From Cristatella mucedo (lineage: Eukaryota > Bryozoa > Phylactolaemata > Cristatellidae), in NCBI GenBank assembly GCA_009760855.2, contig WPIO01000143.1:473001-533000 (forward strand): a DNA stretch of 60,000 nt. The letters run 5' to 3'. Below the pieces are notes generated by a model, which was not told where the DNA came from, ran no database searches, and was given only the letters and a program-made list of their open reading frames with translations. The position numbers and the translations under genes are program-made. Every line of letters begins with the position of its first letter. Position 1 is the first letter of the stretch. Below are positions 23,103 to 34,324 of the stretch, piece after piece.

Positions 23103-23384
23103 CGTACCCATTCAGAAAGTACTTCGAGCTGACAATATCGCTAATCTTTTTACCCAGCTCAGCTTTTTTTTTATCGCACCCAGCTTCTGAATTAGCCGAA
23201 GCAACGAAATACTAACTCTAATATCCAGGGTTTGCGACTGCATTTGCCCTCGACGTCGCGATGCCCAGCTTTCATACAACTCGCCGCCCTTGACCAGCAC
23301 AGCTGCCAGTTAATTCTGCTACACACGGAGCTGGGGAGGCGGTAAGCACGAGTCTCTTCTTCGTCCCTCGGCTAATATTACAAT

Positions 23385-23990
23385 ATTAATATTATAATAA
23401 TAGTAGTAGATTTATATACTGCCATCAGAGAAGCTAATTTCTTTCTAGGCACTTAACATTCGCGTGACCAAACAGTGGTAACGTGCAAAATGTCAACAAG
23501 CTTTATACGGTTAGACAGTGTGAAGATGTAAAATATGGTTGATGGTAGCATGCAGTGTCAGCACGCATAAGCGATCAAAGGACAAATCAAAAGAACCCAT
23601 TAAATACTTCGATAAACGGGTTCGTTTGTCGCTCCTTTTTAAATGTCAGATGTCGCGACGTCAGTCGTGTTAGTTCCAAGATTTGAGAGCATAGAAACAT
23701 GGGGCACGGTCTCAAAAGGATTTGAGCTTGGTAAGAGTTACAGCTGAATGACTTTTATCAAAAGAGCAGGTGATTGAGAAAGGGTTCTTATACATAGGCT
23801 AAGCAGGCCTACTTTTTTCTTACACCATTAGGCAGCTGCAAGTAGCCTAACTTGACTGTGCAGGTAATGTAGCCGTCTGATGAAGGGTCAGTTTAAAAGA
23901 GATATGCACGAGTTCGCACGGACTCCACAGGAGAGGTCCCTTTGAGTGATAAGTATTCCAATTTCTGGATCATATTAGGGTTTCCCATTA
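23385..23990 (-). mobile_element. Old LINE family 1 relative
   Basis: AATAATAGTAGTAGA, then CTAATTTCTTTCTAGGCACT, GGTAGCATGCAGTGTCAGCA and CACGGTCTCAAAAGGATTTG. It follows family 1 collinearly but is strongly diverged. Confidence 0.65.
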
Positions 23991-24404
23991 ATAATAAGTT
24001 GGCTTAATCGTCATCCATTTGACACAGCTTGTTGCAATCCAAGCACAAATGTCCCCAAAAACATGCAGCAATGGCAGCTGATGATAGTTCCACCTGTTAG
24101 AAGGCAGGGAGTGGCCAAAGCACAGGCACAGCTTTGTGTGACATAAATAAAAGCCTGGATTGTGCTTTTCGATTACATCGGCAACAGGAAGGACTGAGTT
24201 GACTTAAAATACCGATGCATTAGTGGAGTATAGTATTGGAAAGAATTTCTTTCGCCAAAGTAGGCTCGACTTCTTGGCACTCGGTACACACTAAAAAGAG
24301 CCGATTAGTGACGCTGGAAGAATTGCATTAGTACAACTTGCATGCAAAGCATAGAACTTGTAGACCAAGCAAATACTAGCTGATTCATCTGTCTCATCCA
24401 CATA

Positions 24405-24500
24405 GCAGCCGAGGAGCCTAAATGGCTATTACCACAGCTTTCAGTTGGCGATGCAGTATCGCCCACTGCAGGACTCGATCCCACGACCTCGGTCATGAGA
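24405..24500 (-). mobile_element. SINE family B fragment
   Basis: Plus strand GGCTATTACCACAGC and CAGGACTCGATCCCACGACC correspond to the family B 3' region and B box on minus. Confidence 0.5.
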
Positions 24501-24604
24501 ATTACAAGAATTACAAAGGTAACATAAGAAGTAGCGATGTCAGTGAGCATAGTTTTAAAGGCACAGTCGGTGAACGGTTAGTGAGCGATTGAATATTGGC
24601 AAAA

Positions 24605-24760
24605 GGCTCCCTGGTTTGTCTCAGTGGTTTAGGTGCTCACATCGAATGATCGTCAAGGTCATTGTGCTGGCCACACAACGTCGTGGGCTCGAGCCCTGTA
24701 GCAAGTGTAACGCGCCTGGATATAATAGGTATACAAGTTCTCTTGCGAATTGTTTGCAGC
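24605..24760 (+). mobile_element. Variant SINE family A copy
   Basis: CTGGTTTGTCTCAGTGGTTT (A-box region), GTCGTGGGCTCGAGCCC (B box), then GCGCCTGGATATAATAGG and ACAAGTTCTCTTG in the tail, which is rearranged. Confidence 0.65.
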
Positions 24761-24769
24761 TAAACGAGA

Positions 24770-24925
<156 letters not shown>

Positions 24926-25424
24926 GAAGTGAGTCCGAGAGGGAAACTTGAGCAAAGTGCCTAACACACCCGGTACGCCCTATGCCCGGGCAAGAGAACC
25001 AACCCTTAAAGTGAGTGACAAAATGTTGATGCTTCGCTTGATCGGGAGCCAGCGAGGGTCAAGGGTCAGCATGGGCAGCCGTGTCACGTGGCCCACCTGC
25101 CGAGTCAGCCAGTGCACCTACATCAGCAGGCTCCTTATTGCACGGGCAGAACATGGAAGAGTTAGAAATGTGCAGATCGGACGTGACCCATTGCACGGAA
25201 TAACTGCTGCTGCTGCAATACCTTATCTATCACGTGCGCCCAGATTCATACAACGACTTGAATTAAAAACGAAACTGCATCGAAGCCGGTTGCGTCACAT
25301 GACCGACCAGCCACTGGACAAAGCAGCGAGCTGTATGTGCCGGCTACCCATCGGGCACCGACTTGTCATGGGCAGGGCTCGAGGCGGCCGTCTCCTGCCT
25401 CCGGCTGGCGGTCGACCAGCCACT

Positions 25425-26061
25425 CTACGTCCACGGGCTTTCGTCAGCCAGCTGCCTGGACAGCGCCTGCTTCGCCCTCTTCGCCGGATACAGCGTGTTC
25501 GTGACGCCCACGCGCCGCTGCCGGTTGCCGCCGCCTTCCTCGGTGCCTTTGTCGTCATCGTCGTCGCGACGCCGGCGTGCGTTCGAGCCGTAGCCCGTAG
25601 CCCCGACACCGAAGCCGCTCCAGCTGCCTCGGCGGCCGTCGCCAGACGATGGCATGGCAGACGTTTCCGCTTCCGCGTCCTGAGGGGGCGGCACGACGAG
25701 GCCGAGGTCGTGCAGGAACGGGCAGTTCTTGCCCTTGCTGCACTTGCCCTTCTTGAACTTGAAGCACAGCGGCTTGCTCGACGTCTTCGTCTCCGTCATC
25801 TTGACGTGCCTCTCCAAGATGGCGTGCTTTGCCTGCTCCTTGAGCAGGTACGGGTTGGCGAAGACGCCGCCTGCGCCGCCGCCGGTGTCGAGCAGAGGAT
25901 TGGGCAGACGACGCTTTTGACGCCGGCGCTCGCCAGGCCGCACCGATTGGCTGACGACGGCGGCCGCCGCAGCGCCGTCTTCGTCGTCGCTCGAGCAAGC
26001 GTCGCCATCGAAGAAGTTGACGGCAGCGCCGCCTGGCGAAGTGGCGGCGGCTGCTGCGCTG
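25425..26061 (-). CDS. CCCH zinc-finger gene, last exon
   Basis: This minus-strand exon follows a candidate acceptor (GGTGACAG|C) and runs open to a stop at 25425, encoding about 211 residues. In order it has an Ala-rich start, VNFFDGD and an acidic SSDDED segment, a basic stretch, a conserved-looking block (NPYLLKEQAKHAILERHVKM), and a zinc finger CFKFKKGKCSKGKNCPFLH. The finger spacing is C-x7-C-x5-C-x3-H, the CCCH class that binds RNA. The tail is basic with an RRRRDDDDD run. The frame is also open upstream to an ATG at 26240, so an unspliced 271-aa version is possible. I recognise the class but not the ortholog. Confidence 0.72.
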
Positions 26062-26794
26062 CTGTCACCGCAACAGACGCTTGAACGAAAAGCAATTGGA
26101 CAGCCGAGCGCAGCGTGCGTGCTGGAGGAACGGGCCGGTCTTGGCGCGCTGCGCAACGATGGCGCCGCAGCTATGGTGGCCTGTGCAGCAGACAACGTCG
26201 AGTCGAGGCGTTCGACCTTGACATTCCCTGTGGCAACCACTCGTGCGAAGGCTTAAGGTCGGGTCGAACGGTGCGACTTGAGGAGACAAGCTCGTGCTCA
26301 GGTCAAAGGGGGCTGGCCACAGCCGACTGTAGGCACTGACAGTGTGTGAGGTCAAAGTCGGCGTAAGCCGAGTATGAAGAGAGCGGAAGGATTGCCATTT
26401 CGTTCGGTTCAAAAGAAGCTCACTGCTCCACGCGAAAGAAAAATGGCCGCCCATTGAGACACCTCCAATCCTGTCCGCCAATCAGGGTCGCGGAGTGACA
26501 TCAGCCCTCGAACTCCTTGCCGCCCGGATGCTGGTATCATCGCATCATCGTCTCATCGCCGGACCGTCTGTATGAGGTGCGTGCCAGTGCACTTGCGCAT
26601 ACACACTCACACACACTGCACACAATTACATATTTTATTCGATCCGGGGATGGCTAGAGGGTCAGCTACACGATTCGGCTCAGACAATCATGTGATGAGA
26701 AACTCGAGGAGAACGGACTGCAGATGGGCGAACATCCGGAGAACAAAGAGGCCTAAAAGTGAGTGATGGAATGGGGAAGTCGATGCACCGCCAG

Positions 26795-27800
26795 ATAAAT
26801 AATAATAATAATGATAATAATGCACTTCATAAAGCGCCCTCGGAGAACTCAATCTCTTTCTAGGCGCTTTACATTTGCTGCAAAGGGAAATGCCATTGAA
26901 TGGTGAGTAATATCATGCTTGATAAACAACATGAAAAACATGGTTAGGGGTGACATGCACAGGGTCAGCATGTAAATGTGGTTAGTGGCAGCATGCACAG
27001 TATCAGCACGAATTAGCACATGAAGGACGAATCACAAGGACCCACTAAATGCTGTCCTAAATAGGTGTGTTTTTAAGTTCTTTTTAAATGTGGTCAGGTC
27101 AGGGGATGTTCTGACGAAAGTCGGGAGGGAGTTCCAGGCTTTGGGAGCATACGAACTAAATGCACGGTCTCCAAAGGATTTGAGGTTAGTATGAGGTATA
27201 GGTAAACTGTTGGATTCCAAAAAGCGGGTGGTACGATGCTTGGCTGGTGGGGGAGTATATCGGAGAGATAGGCTGGAGCCATAGAATGAATTGACCTAAA
27301 GGTGAGTGACAAAACCTTGGTCAATTCGATGCTTGACTGGTAGCCAGTGCAGGTCGGCGAGAAGTGGTGTGATATGGCAGCTGCGACGCTCACGACAGAT
27401 AAGCCTAGCAGCAGAGTTGTGCACCAGCTGCAATCGCCTGATCGCACATGCCGGTAGGCCAGTAAGCAGTGAGTTGCAGAAGTCGAGATGGGATGTCACG
27501 AATGCATGGACCAACTTAGACGTGGTATCCCTATCTAAACAAGCCCGAATTTTAGCAATGCTATGTAGCTGAAAGTAGGCAGACTTGACTGTGGAGCTGA
27601 TGTGGTCGTCCAACAAGAGGTCACTTTGGAACATGACACCTAAATTTCGAGCTGATTCAACTGGAGATATGCTGGCAGGGCCAATTTTGAGCTGCAGCCT
27701 TTCCAATTTCTGAACATCTAGCTGTGGGTGCAGGCAGGCGAGAAGCGGTGGGATCTGGTAGCTGCTGTAGCATTCACGACAGACAAGCCTAGGTGACTGC
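26795..27800 (-). mobile_element. LINE family 1, most complete copy
   Basis: The minus strand keeps the most 5' sequence of this family: SARNLGVMFQSDLLLDDHI, LVHAFVTSHLDFCNSLLTGL and AARLICRERRSCHITPLLA, the palm-to-thumb tail of a CR1/L2-like reverse transcriptase. One frameshift lies near 27320. A short second piece of the same family (27725-27800) abuts it. The element lies in the intron of the CCCH gene. Confidence 0.88.
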
Positions 27801-27955
27801 ACCAGCAGTAAGCGTCTTCATGCATAGGCAGCAAGACCTGGAAGAAGTGAATCAAGTAGGTCCCACACACATACATGCATGCAGGTATGCTTATAAGACA
27901 TGCATTTTTGTATGGGCACTCACACAGGTGCACGCACGTGTGCAATCCCTCACGA

Positions 27956-27956
<1 letters not shown>

Positions 27957-27993
<37 letters not shown>
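27957..27993. repeat. (CA)n
   Basis: About 18 CA units, 20 bp upstream of a SINE A copy. Confidence 0.9.
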
Positions 27994-27997
<4 letters not shown>

Positions 27998-28009
27998 CAG
28001 TGGTATGCA

Positions 28010-28165
28010 TGCCGAGCTGGTCTGGTCTAGCGGTTAAGGTGCTGGCCCGACCAAGGTCTGACTGAGGTCGAGGGCTCGAGCCCTTGAGGCATATGTGAAG
28101 CGCCTGAATAGAGATTAAGTTATCTTGGGGCACTATATAAATGAATTATATATATATATATATTT
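28010..28165 (+). mobile_element. SINE family A copy, best preserved
   Basis: Head GGTCTAGCGGTTAAGGTGC (tRNA A-box-like) and GTCGAGGGCTCGAGCCC (B-box-like), then GTGAAGCGCCTGAATAGAGA and TATATAAATGAATTATATAT. It serves as reference for the family. Confidence 0.88.
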
Positions 28166-28169
28166 TATA

Positions 28170-28740
28170 TATGCATGCCCGCCCTAGGAGCAGATGGCAG
28201 GGCGGCACGCACAGAGACCGAAGGCAGCAGCCAGCCGGTCTTTGAATGGAAGCAGACCGGGCTCGGGCCGCAAGGACAGCATGGAACTCCGAGGAAATGC
28301 ACTGCAGTTTAAAGACTAGTCGGCTGGAACCAAACCAACCTTGCTGCATGGCAGGTCCATGCAGCAGGCCACTAACCAGACGAATCGGTGCACTCAAAAC
28401 GTTTCGCTAACTGTGACAGACGTCAAAGTGGCCACAGCAATCGCGGCACGTAGATGCACTTCGGCTGATGACAAAGCTGCTTAGTAAAACGCCAACATGG
28501 GCCGCCTCTACGTCCATGCTTATCACTCATGGACACAGTCAACGCCGGGACCAATTTGGCGAACCAATCAACAGTCAAGCTGCTTATTTCGGTCCGATTA
28601 TGTTGCCGACAGACCATTAGATCAACAGACCATTGCAGATACACGGCCGCCTTGGACGGCACTGCATCGGCTAGCTAAAAGCAGGCTAGATGCACGGGCA
28701 CTCGCCGACGTCGTAAGCCGAGGCTGGCCGGGTGAAAGCA
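28170..28740. other. Unassigned sequence in the CCCH-gene intron
   Basis: No gene or repeat family recognised. Confidence 0.45.
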
Positions 28741-28743
28741 GAA

Positions 28744-29462
28744 GGAGCGGACGGCGCGAGCCAAGAGGGACGGCGCGAGCCAAGAGGGACGGCGCGAGCC
28801 AAGAGGGACGGCGCGAGCCAAGAGGGACGGCGCGAGCCAAGAGGGACGGCGCGAGCCAAGAGGGACGGCGCGAGCCAAGAGGGACGGCGCGAGCCAAGAG
28901 GGACGGCGCGAGCCAAGAGGGACGGCGCGAGCCAAGAGGGACGGCGCGAGCCAAGAGGGACGGCGCGAGCCAAGAGGGACGGCGCGAGCCAAGAGGGACG
29001 GCGCGAGCCAAGAGGGACGGCGCGAGCCAAGAGGGACGGCGCGAGCCAAGAGGGACGGCGCGAGCCAAGAGGGACCGCGCGAGCCAAGAGGGACCGCGCG
29101 AGCCAAGAGGGACCGCGCGAGCCAAGAGGGACCGCGCGAGCCAAGAGGGACCGCGCGAGCCAAGAGGGACCGCGCGAGCCAAGAGGGACCGCGCGAGCCA
29201 AGAGGGACCGCGCGAGCCAAGAGGGACCGCGCGAGCCAAGAGGGACCGCGCGAGCCAAGAGGGACCGCGCGAGCCAAGAGGGACCGCGCGAGCCAAGAGG
29301 GACCGCGCGAGCCAAGAGGGACCGCGCGAGCCAAGAGGGACCGCGCGAGCCAAGAGGGACCGCGCGAGCCAAGAGGGACCGCGCGAGCCAAGAGGGACCG
29401 CGCGAGCCAAGAGGGACCGCGCGAGCCAAGAGGGACCGCGCGAGCCAAGAGGGACCGCGCTG
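28744..29462. repeat. 19-bp minisatellite, ~37 copies, two variant blocks
   Basis: Unit GACGGCGCGAGCCAAGAGG repeats almost without error. Roughly the first 17 copies read GACGG and the next ~20 read GACCG, with a single switch near 29073. Because 19 is not a multiple of 3 and the unit lacks stops, it is open in several frames on both strands. These frames are not genes. Confidence 0.95.
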
Positions 29463-29764
29463 TCAGCGGCTTTTAATAAATGGGTCCGGTATGCTAAGGC
29501 CATCACGAGTCAGATGAACTCGCGCTCACGCTTGCAAGCGACGCCGGGCGATGAGATTCGCTAAAGGGTCGCCCAAAGGCGTCTGCGATGACCGCGTTCG
29601 ATTTTCTCTGCAGCACGAAAAGCAGCGCAAAGAATCAGCGAAGGATAACTCCTCATAATTCGAGCGGTAAACCGTGCACGAGCGGCGGCGAGCCACGTAC
29701 CGGAAAAAATTCGCGCTTCCCGGCACGAACGCTACCACAAAAAAGCAACAAAAGTGTCTAGTAC

Positions 29765-29910
29765 CTCTGTGTGAGTACATCTAGCGACTCAGCGGTCTTC
29801 GAGGTGCCTTCTGCGATATCGTCGCCGCCGTTGTCGTCACTACTGTCCGAATAGCACGCGACCAGCGAGGCCATTTTGGCAGTAGGATACGGAAGCTCCG
29901 TTGGCGCCAT
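29765..29910 (-). CDS. CCCH zinc-finger gene, exon 1
   Basis: On the minus strand two in-frame ATGs (29910 and 29874) open a frame whose second start reads MASLVACYSDSSDDNGGDD. This acidic Ser/Asp start resembles many nuclear RNA-binding proteins. The first ATG lies in CCAAGATGGCGCC, close to the TISU/YY1 element that combines promoter and translation start in short-leader housekeeping genes. A donor at 29764 (ACAGAG|GTACTAG) ends the exon with two bases (AG). These combine with the C at 26061 to make Ser in the frame of the CCCH exon. The exon pairing rests on that phase match. The intron is about 3.7 kb and contains a LINE, a SINE and the 19-bp minisatellite. Confidence 0.55.
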
Positions 29911-29915
29911 CTTGG
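29895..29915 (-). promoter_or_regulatory. TISU/YY1-like start element
   Basis: The minus strand reads CCAAGATGGCGCC around the ATG at 29910. It nearly matches the TISU consensus SAASATGGCGGC, which sets transcription start and translation start close together. A CGGAAG ETS-like hexamer lies just downstream on the plus strand (29890-29895). This supports a promoter for the CCCH gene. Confidence 0.4.
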
Positions 29916-30196
29916 CGCGCCCTGCTGTCGGGTCATGTCATACCCAGCTGATCGAACCGTGCACAGCGTGCTCCGTAAGGGTTGCTGTTACTATATGCGT
30001 CCTTCCGCAGCATAAACGCAGATGATTGGGTTAAAAAAATTAACATATTTTTTATATTTAATATTTAATTGTACATTTACTGCTAAGAAATTGTTTTGAC
30101 CCCATCCGTTCTCGGTATTCAGCGTAATGTGGAACCCTTACGGGTCACATCCATGCGGCCCGGCGACTGACGATTGCGATTGCCTGATACAGCTTC

Positions 30197-30240
30197 GCTC
30201 GAGCGCCGCCGTCGACTCGTTCTGACGGCGGCGCTCGAGC
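30197..30240. repeat. Perfect inverted repeat, 17-nt arms
   Basis: Arms GCTCGAGCGCCGCCGTC (30197-30213) and its exact complement (30224-30240) around a 10-nt loop. Confidence 0.92.
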
Positions 30241-30333
30241 AAGGCGTGTGGGAGCACGGCGCCTCGTAAAGGATGCTCACGTCCGTCGCGACGATGACGC
30301 CCGAAGAGGCAGGCGGTGGCGGCGGTGCGAATT

Positions 30334-30384
30334 GCGGCCGCCGGCGACTTGCCGACGATTCGTCGGCTAGTCGCCGGCGGCCGC
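30334..30384. repeat. Inverted repeat, 23-nt arms, 5-nt loop
   Basis: Arms 30334-30356 and 30362-30384 pair with one mismatch around GATTC. They include GCGGCCGCCGGCGACT, which could form a very stable cruciform or RNA hairpin. Confidence 0.92.
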
Positions 30385-31668
30385 TAGCGCCGCCTGCGCT
30401 CCCGCCGCCGCCGCCGACTCTCGCCGCACGACGACCGTCCGGCGACCGCCGCGGCGCGAACGATTCACACAGACGGGCGGCGGTGCGGGCGGCGACGGGG
30501 CAGGCGGTCACTCTAGTCCGACACGTGCGGACACGGCTGCCCTAAAGCGCCGCCGTGAGCAGACGCGACGGCGCCGTTTAAGCCCGATCGAGAGGCCGCC
30601 CCCCAGCGAGCGGAGCGACGGTAGGGCGTCGAGAGGTGAGAGCGAGAGCCGACGCGCGAGCGAGCGCCGCTCGCTCGCGCGGCGGCTCGATCGCACGCGC
30701 GCCGCCCTGACTCTGCGCTGCCTGGCGGCGCCGCTCCACAACGGCTTGAGGCCCGGAGTTTGTCTCGTGCGCCGCGGCGGGGCGGCCGGGCGAGCGCCGG
30801 CCGGGGCGGCTTTCACGCCAACAGCGAAAGCGCCCTGCGTTCGTCCCACCCCCTCCACCCCATCGCTCTCCTGCTCCCGCAATCGCCGGACCCGTCGGCG
30901 CGCGCGGCAGGCAAACGGTGCAACCGAACGCCCGCCTTCGCGCCGCCATTGATGACAAGCGGTTTTCGCGATAAAGTGACGCCTGGCCGCCGCGGCCCGA
31001 TCGACGGGAGGCGTCGGCGTTCCACAGTCGTTTTTCGGCTTTGCTGCTGCGGTTCCTGAAAATGCTTTCGCGCCGCCGCCGCGGACCTCGCCCTGGTCGC
31101 GGCGCTTGCCGTCGTTTTTTGGGAGGGGGGAGGCAGCGGGCACGTGGCGTTCTGAGGCAATGGACGGGTCTCATCGCGCCGCGATCGCCCCGAGAGCGCG
31201 AGGACGCAGCCGAAAACGCGCTCCGATTAAGCGCCCGCCGTACGAGGAGCTCGCCGCCGCTCCCAGCCGCCGCTGCCGCGGGCCGCTCCCGGCCTCGCTC
31301 GGAGTCTGGGCGCTTTTCTCTGAGTGCCCTTGACCGCTGAGCGTTTCCGACGATCCGGCAGCTCGGGCGCTGTTGCAGCCCCGCCCACCGCGCCCTCGCG
31401 CGCTCTCGCTCCGCCTCGCCGTCTGGGCGACAGCTCTTTCGCCGCGGCGAAGGCGATCCGGCGCCGTGGCGAAACACTGCCGCCGACGCTTCCTAGAGCC
31501 GCCTTTGCAGGACGGCGGAAGTGATGTCGGAACCTTTTCGAAAGCGAGTCCTCTGGTCGCGACTCTGACGGGCTGCCGCAGGTAAAAATAAATTGGCGAC
31601 AGGCTTGTGCGTCGCGATGGGAGAGGTTTCGCGTCGCTCCGCGTCGTCAGGCACGCTTCACGCTTGAG

Positions 31669-31850
31669 AGACCGACTGGCACGCTAGGTAAGGCGGTTGC
31701 TTTCACGACCTCGGTCCCGAGGTCGTGGGTTCGATTCCTGCGGTGGGCGATTCTCTATGGCCACTGCAAACGTTGGTGATAGCCGTAAAGGCTCTTCTGT
31801 CGCTATACAAAAAGAGGCTGTTTAACCTGATAGGACTGACCGTCGGACTG
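31669..31850 (+). mobile_element. SINE family B copy, best preserved
   Basis: GGCACGCTAGGTAAGGCGG (head), GTCGTGGGTTCGATTCCTGC (canonical B box), then GTGATAGCCGTAAAGGCTCT and GCTATACAAAAAGAGGCTGT. Confidence 0.87.
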
Positions 31851-31854
31851 ACCA

Positions 31855-32370
31855 CGCCCACCTTCGCACACACTCCTGGGTGCAGTGAGTTAGCTTCGCA
31901 CAAACGCACGATGTATCACGCAGACAGATAAAATAGTAGTAATAGTACAGTTGTATAGTGCTGCGCCCATGTCTGGTAGACGGAAGCCTGCGCTATCTGT
32001 GGTGGGTCACAATCAAATACAGACTCAGACTGGTAAGTATTGGTCCATGCACCATTCAGCTATTGAGGTGCGACTACGTTCACTAATTCCCGCTTGCTGA
32101 TTAAGGCAGACTGACAAGCGAAAATTTAAACGTCACTATTTTAACTCTCGCTATTTCAAATAGCCCTTGCTTACTAGTGCAGCCGATTCAGCATGCTACA
32201 TAGTGTTCTGGGCTATCGAGGACCAAATCGGGGCCGCGGCCATTTGATAGGCCGCCGAAGCCCTTTGCCCCCACCGCACCCCGCTCACGATGACCGGCGA
32301 GCCTGGCGACCATTCAAAGGTCGTGTCGTATCTTGGCGGCCATTGATATTAGCGAGCGGCGGCCAGAATC
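31855..32370. other. Unassigned sequence
   Basis: Nothing recognised. Confidence 0.45.
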
Positions 32371-32374
32371 TGAA

Positions 32375-32700
32375 GAGATGTAATGTAATGTTGTGTAATG
32401 TTATGTAATGTAATGTTATGTAACGTATCTCTCTCCGTCTGTAACTCCACAAAGTCATAGAGACCATGTGGGTGTTAGGCAGGAGAGTTTTGTGTAGCGC
32501 ACTCACAGCCTAAGAGGCTTTCGGTACGCATCAGGCAGCCAACAGACTTCATCTTACGCAACAAAGAGAAAGTGGAAAGCATGGCAGAGTCGGGAGACCA
32601 GTTGAGATAGTGAGTAGCATGGAAGTAGCAGCTCAGGACCGCTGAAAAGAATGAACCATAGTCGGCAGTAGGAGAGTAGTTGTCGTTGCGTTAGAAAACA
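32375..32700 (-). mobile_element. LINE family 2 fragment
   Basis: TGTAATGTTGTGTAATGTTA tail, then CCGTCTGTAACTCCACAAAG and CACTCACAGCCTAAGAGGCT on plus. Short 5'-truncated copy. Confidence 0.8.
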
Positions 32701-32704
32701 TGGT

Positions 32705-34080
32705 GATCAACAGCGAGCGAGCACGACTTCCGGTGTACTAGTTTAACTGAGTCAGTTCGATGTCTCGAGAAAACTGGAGGATGCAAGTGCATTCGGCTAC
32801 GAACAAATTTTCTTATATCGGGGAAAGAACTTGGGAGTGATTGAGCAACGGACTGCCGTCACTGTGTTACATACGTTACATATCGCTTGTCGATGCATTG
32901 GTGATCGTCAAAGTAAACTCGGTATCGCTTACGCCAGCCAGTCTGCCTGTCTGTTTCGCTGATGCACTTACCATCTTTGGGAGAATTGTTTCGTATCTAC
33001 CTTAGATACCGCTTTTCTCAGTGGTCGTCGTGAGCATTGACTGGCGTCTCGATTGGTTGGGCGTGGGCGAGCTTCGAAAACCTGCCTGGCTTATTTATAC
33101 ATACAAGTCCTTAAATTGCTGTCACGTATCTGCAGTTTCTTTATAGACATCGGCCTCCTTTTGAGTGCCGCAGTCACTGTTCTCCGAGTAAAATGCTTAT
33201 GAACCTGTTTCCAGTGGCACAGCTCATTCCTTTGTCTCCAGCCTTCCTTTTGACTCATACATTTAACAGTCTAATTAATCCGCTTTTGGCTCCTTAAAAT
33301 CACGGTTGAGATCCATTTTTGAGCGTCTCTTCCGCTGGCTGCGGGCGATACGAAATCGTCTCTTTAATCCGTGCAGCTGTTCTGCGTCTTCTTACACACG
33401 CACTTGGCCATTTGCACAGCCTGCCTACTCTAATGCGTGGCGATGGGGTCGCACGTATGCCAGCTTCAGCTGCAGCGAAGTGCACCGTTTGGTAACGCTG
33501 AATCATTTGACCAGAGCGACAGACTCTGCTCGAATCTGAAGAGAACAGAGCTCGAGGCGCAGCCCTTATTGCTAGGTTGCTGCTGTTCGTATGCCGTCTG
33601 CTCGGAGGTTGTAGGTCAACGAAGCGCTAGCCTTGCCTGCTCCCCAGCGAGCACGCAATTCTGTAGCATATCGACCTCGAGAGTGAAGTAAGAAAATAAG
33701 TAGCTCCTTGAGCTACGCTCCGCTCCAGCACGTGAATCCTGTGGATTACATAATATTTTATATATATAATGTCCACTATGTAATACACGCCGACGTATGC
33801 GGCTGAAGTAAATCCTATTCCTTTGAAAAAGAAAGCAGTACGTGGATGTAAGGAGACGGCTAGAGGTAGACAGCGGCTACGCCCGTCGAAACTGGCATAG
33901 GATAGTCGGATTTTCAGCCCTGTGGATAAGTTCGTCATCTGGCTGCTTCCGTGAAGGATCCTGGGAGCTGCCAGTTGAAGGGCTAATCCAGCGGCTCGTC
34001 CTGCTGAGCGGTAGCTGCATGTGGTCGCATTCTGCACCAAAGTGCTAATCAACCGAGAGAAGTTAATACTCTTAGCGGGG
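32705..34080. other. Unassigned sequence
   Basis: No supported gene or repeat. Confidence 0.45.
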
Positions 34081-34149
34081 CAGCACGCTGTCCTTTGCTC
34101 TCTCCTATTTCTCTCGCTCTCTTTTTACCACCCTCTGCCTTCTCACTCT

Positions 34150-34158
34150 GCCTTTCTC

Positions 34159-34221
<63 letters not shown>

Positions 34222-34252
34222 CGCTCTCCAACTCTCTATTTTTCTCACTCTG

Positions 34253-34313
<61 letters not shown>

Positions 34314-34322
34314 CTCTCAATC
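34150..34322. repeat. (CT)n-(TA)n-(CT)n compound microsatellite
   Basis: Two CT tracts separated by a 24-bp TA tract and ~30 bp of mixed pyrimidine-rich sequence. Confidence 0.93.
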
Positions 34323-34324
34323 TC

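Larger units (their letters stand above)
30130..31590. other. CpG island-like region
   Basis: About 1.45 kb of CpG-dense DNA upstream (in minus sense) of the CCCH gene start. Long spurious frames on both strands have no domains. It may contain regulatory sequence or an exon of an undefined neighbouring gene. Confidence 0.4.

Noticed and set aside
22824-23190. Cys/Val-rich and Thr/His-rich frames
   Set aside because: Translation of the (CA)n/(TG)n tract; the same holds for 35139-35417.
28014-28085. tRNA gene
   Set aside because: A/B-box-like segments belong to SINE A, repeated in the window with the same tail.
28744-29462. CRISPR array
   Set aside because: Tandem 19-bp units without unique spacers in a eukaryotic context.
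28497-29564. 355-aa plus and 294-, 257- and 247-aa minus open frames with Arg/Glu/Gly or Leu/Ala/Arg repeats
   Set aside because: They are the 19-bp minisatellite read in several frames; the unit contains no stop in these frames. No start context or flanking coding sequence.
30578-31477. 299-aa Arg/Ala-rich minus frame
   Set aside because: CpG-island composition keeps all frames open. No recognisable motif or splice support.
31669-31760. tRNA gene
   Set aside because: The B-box-like GGGTTCGATTCC belongs to SINE B. The sequence does not close an acceptor stem and continues into the SINE body.
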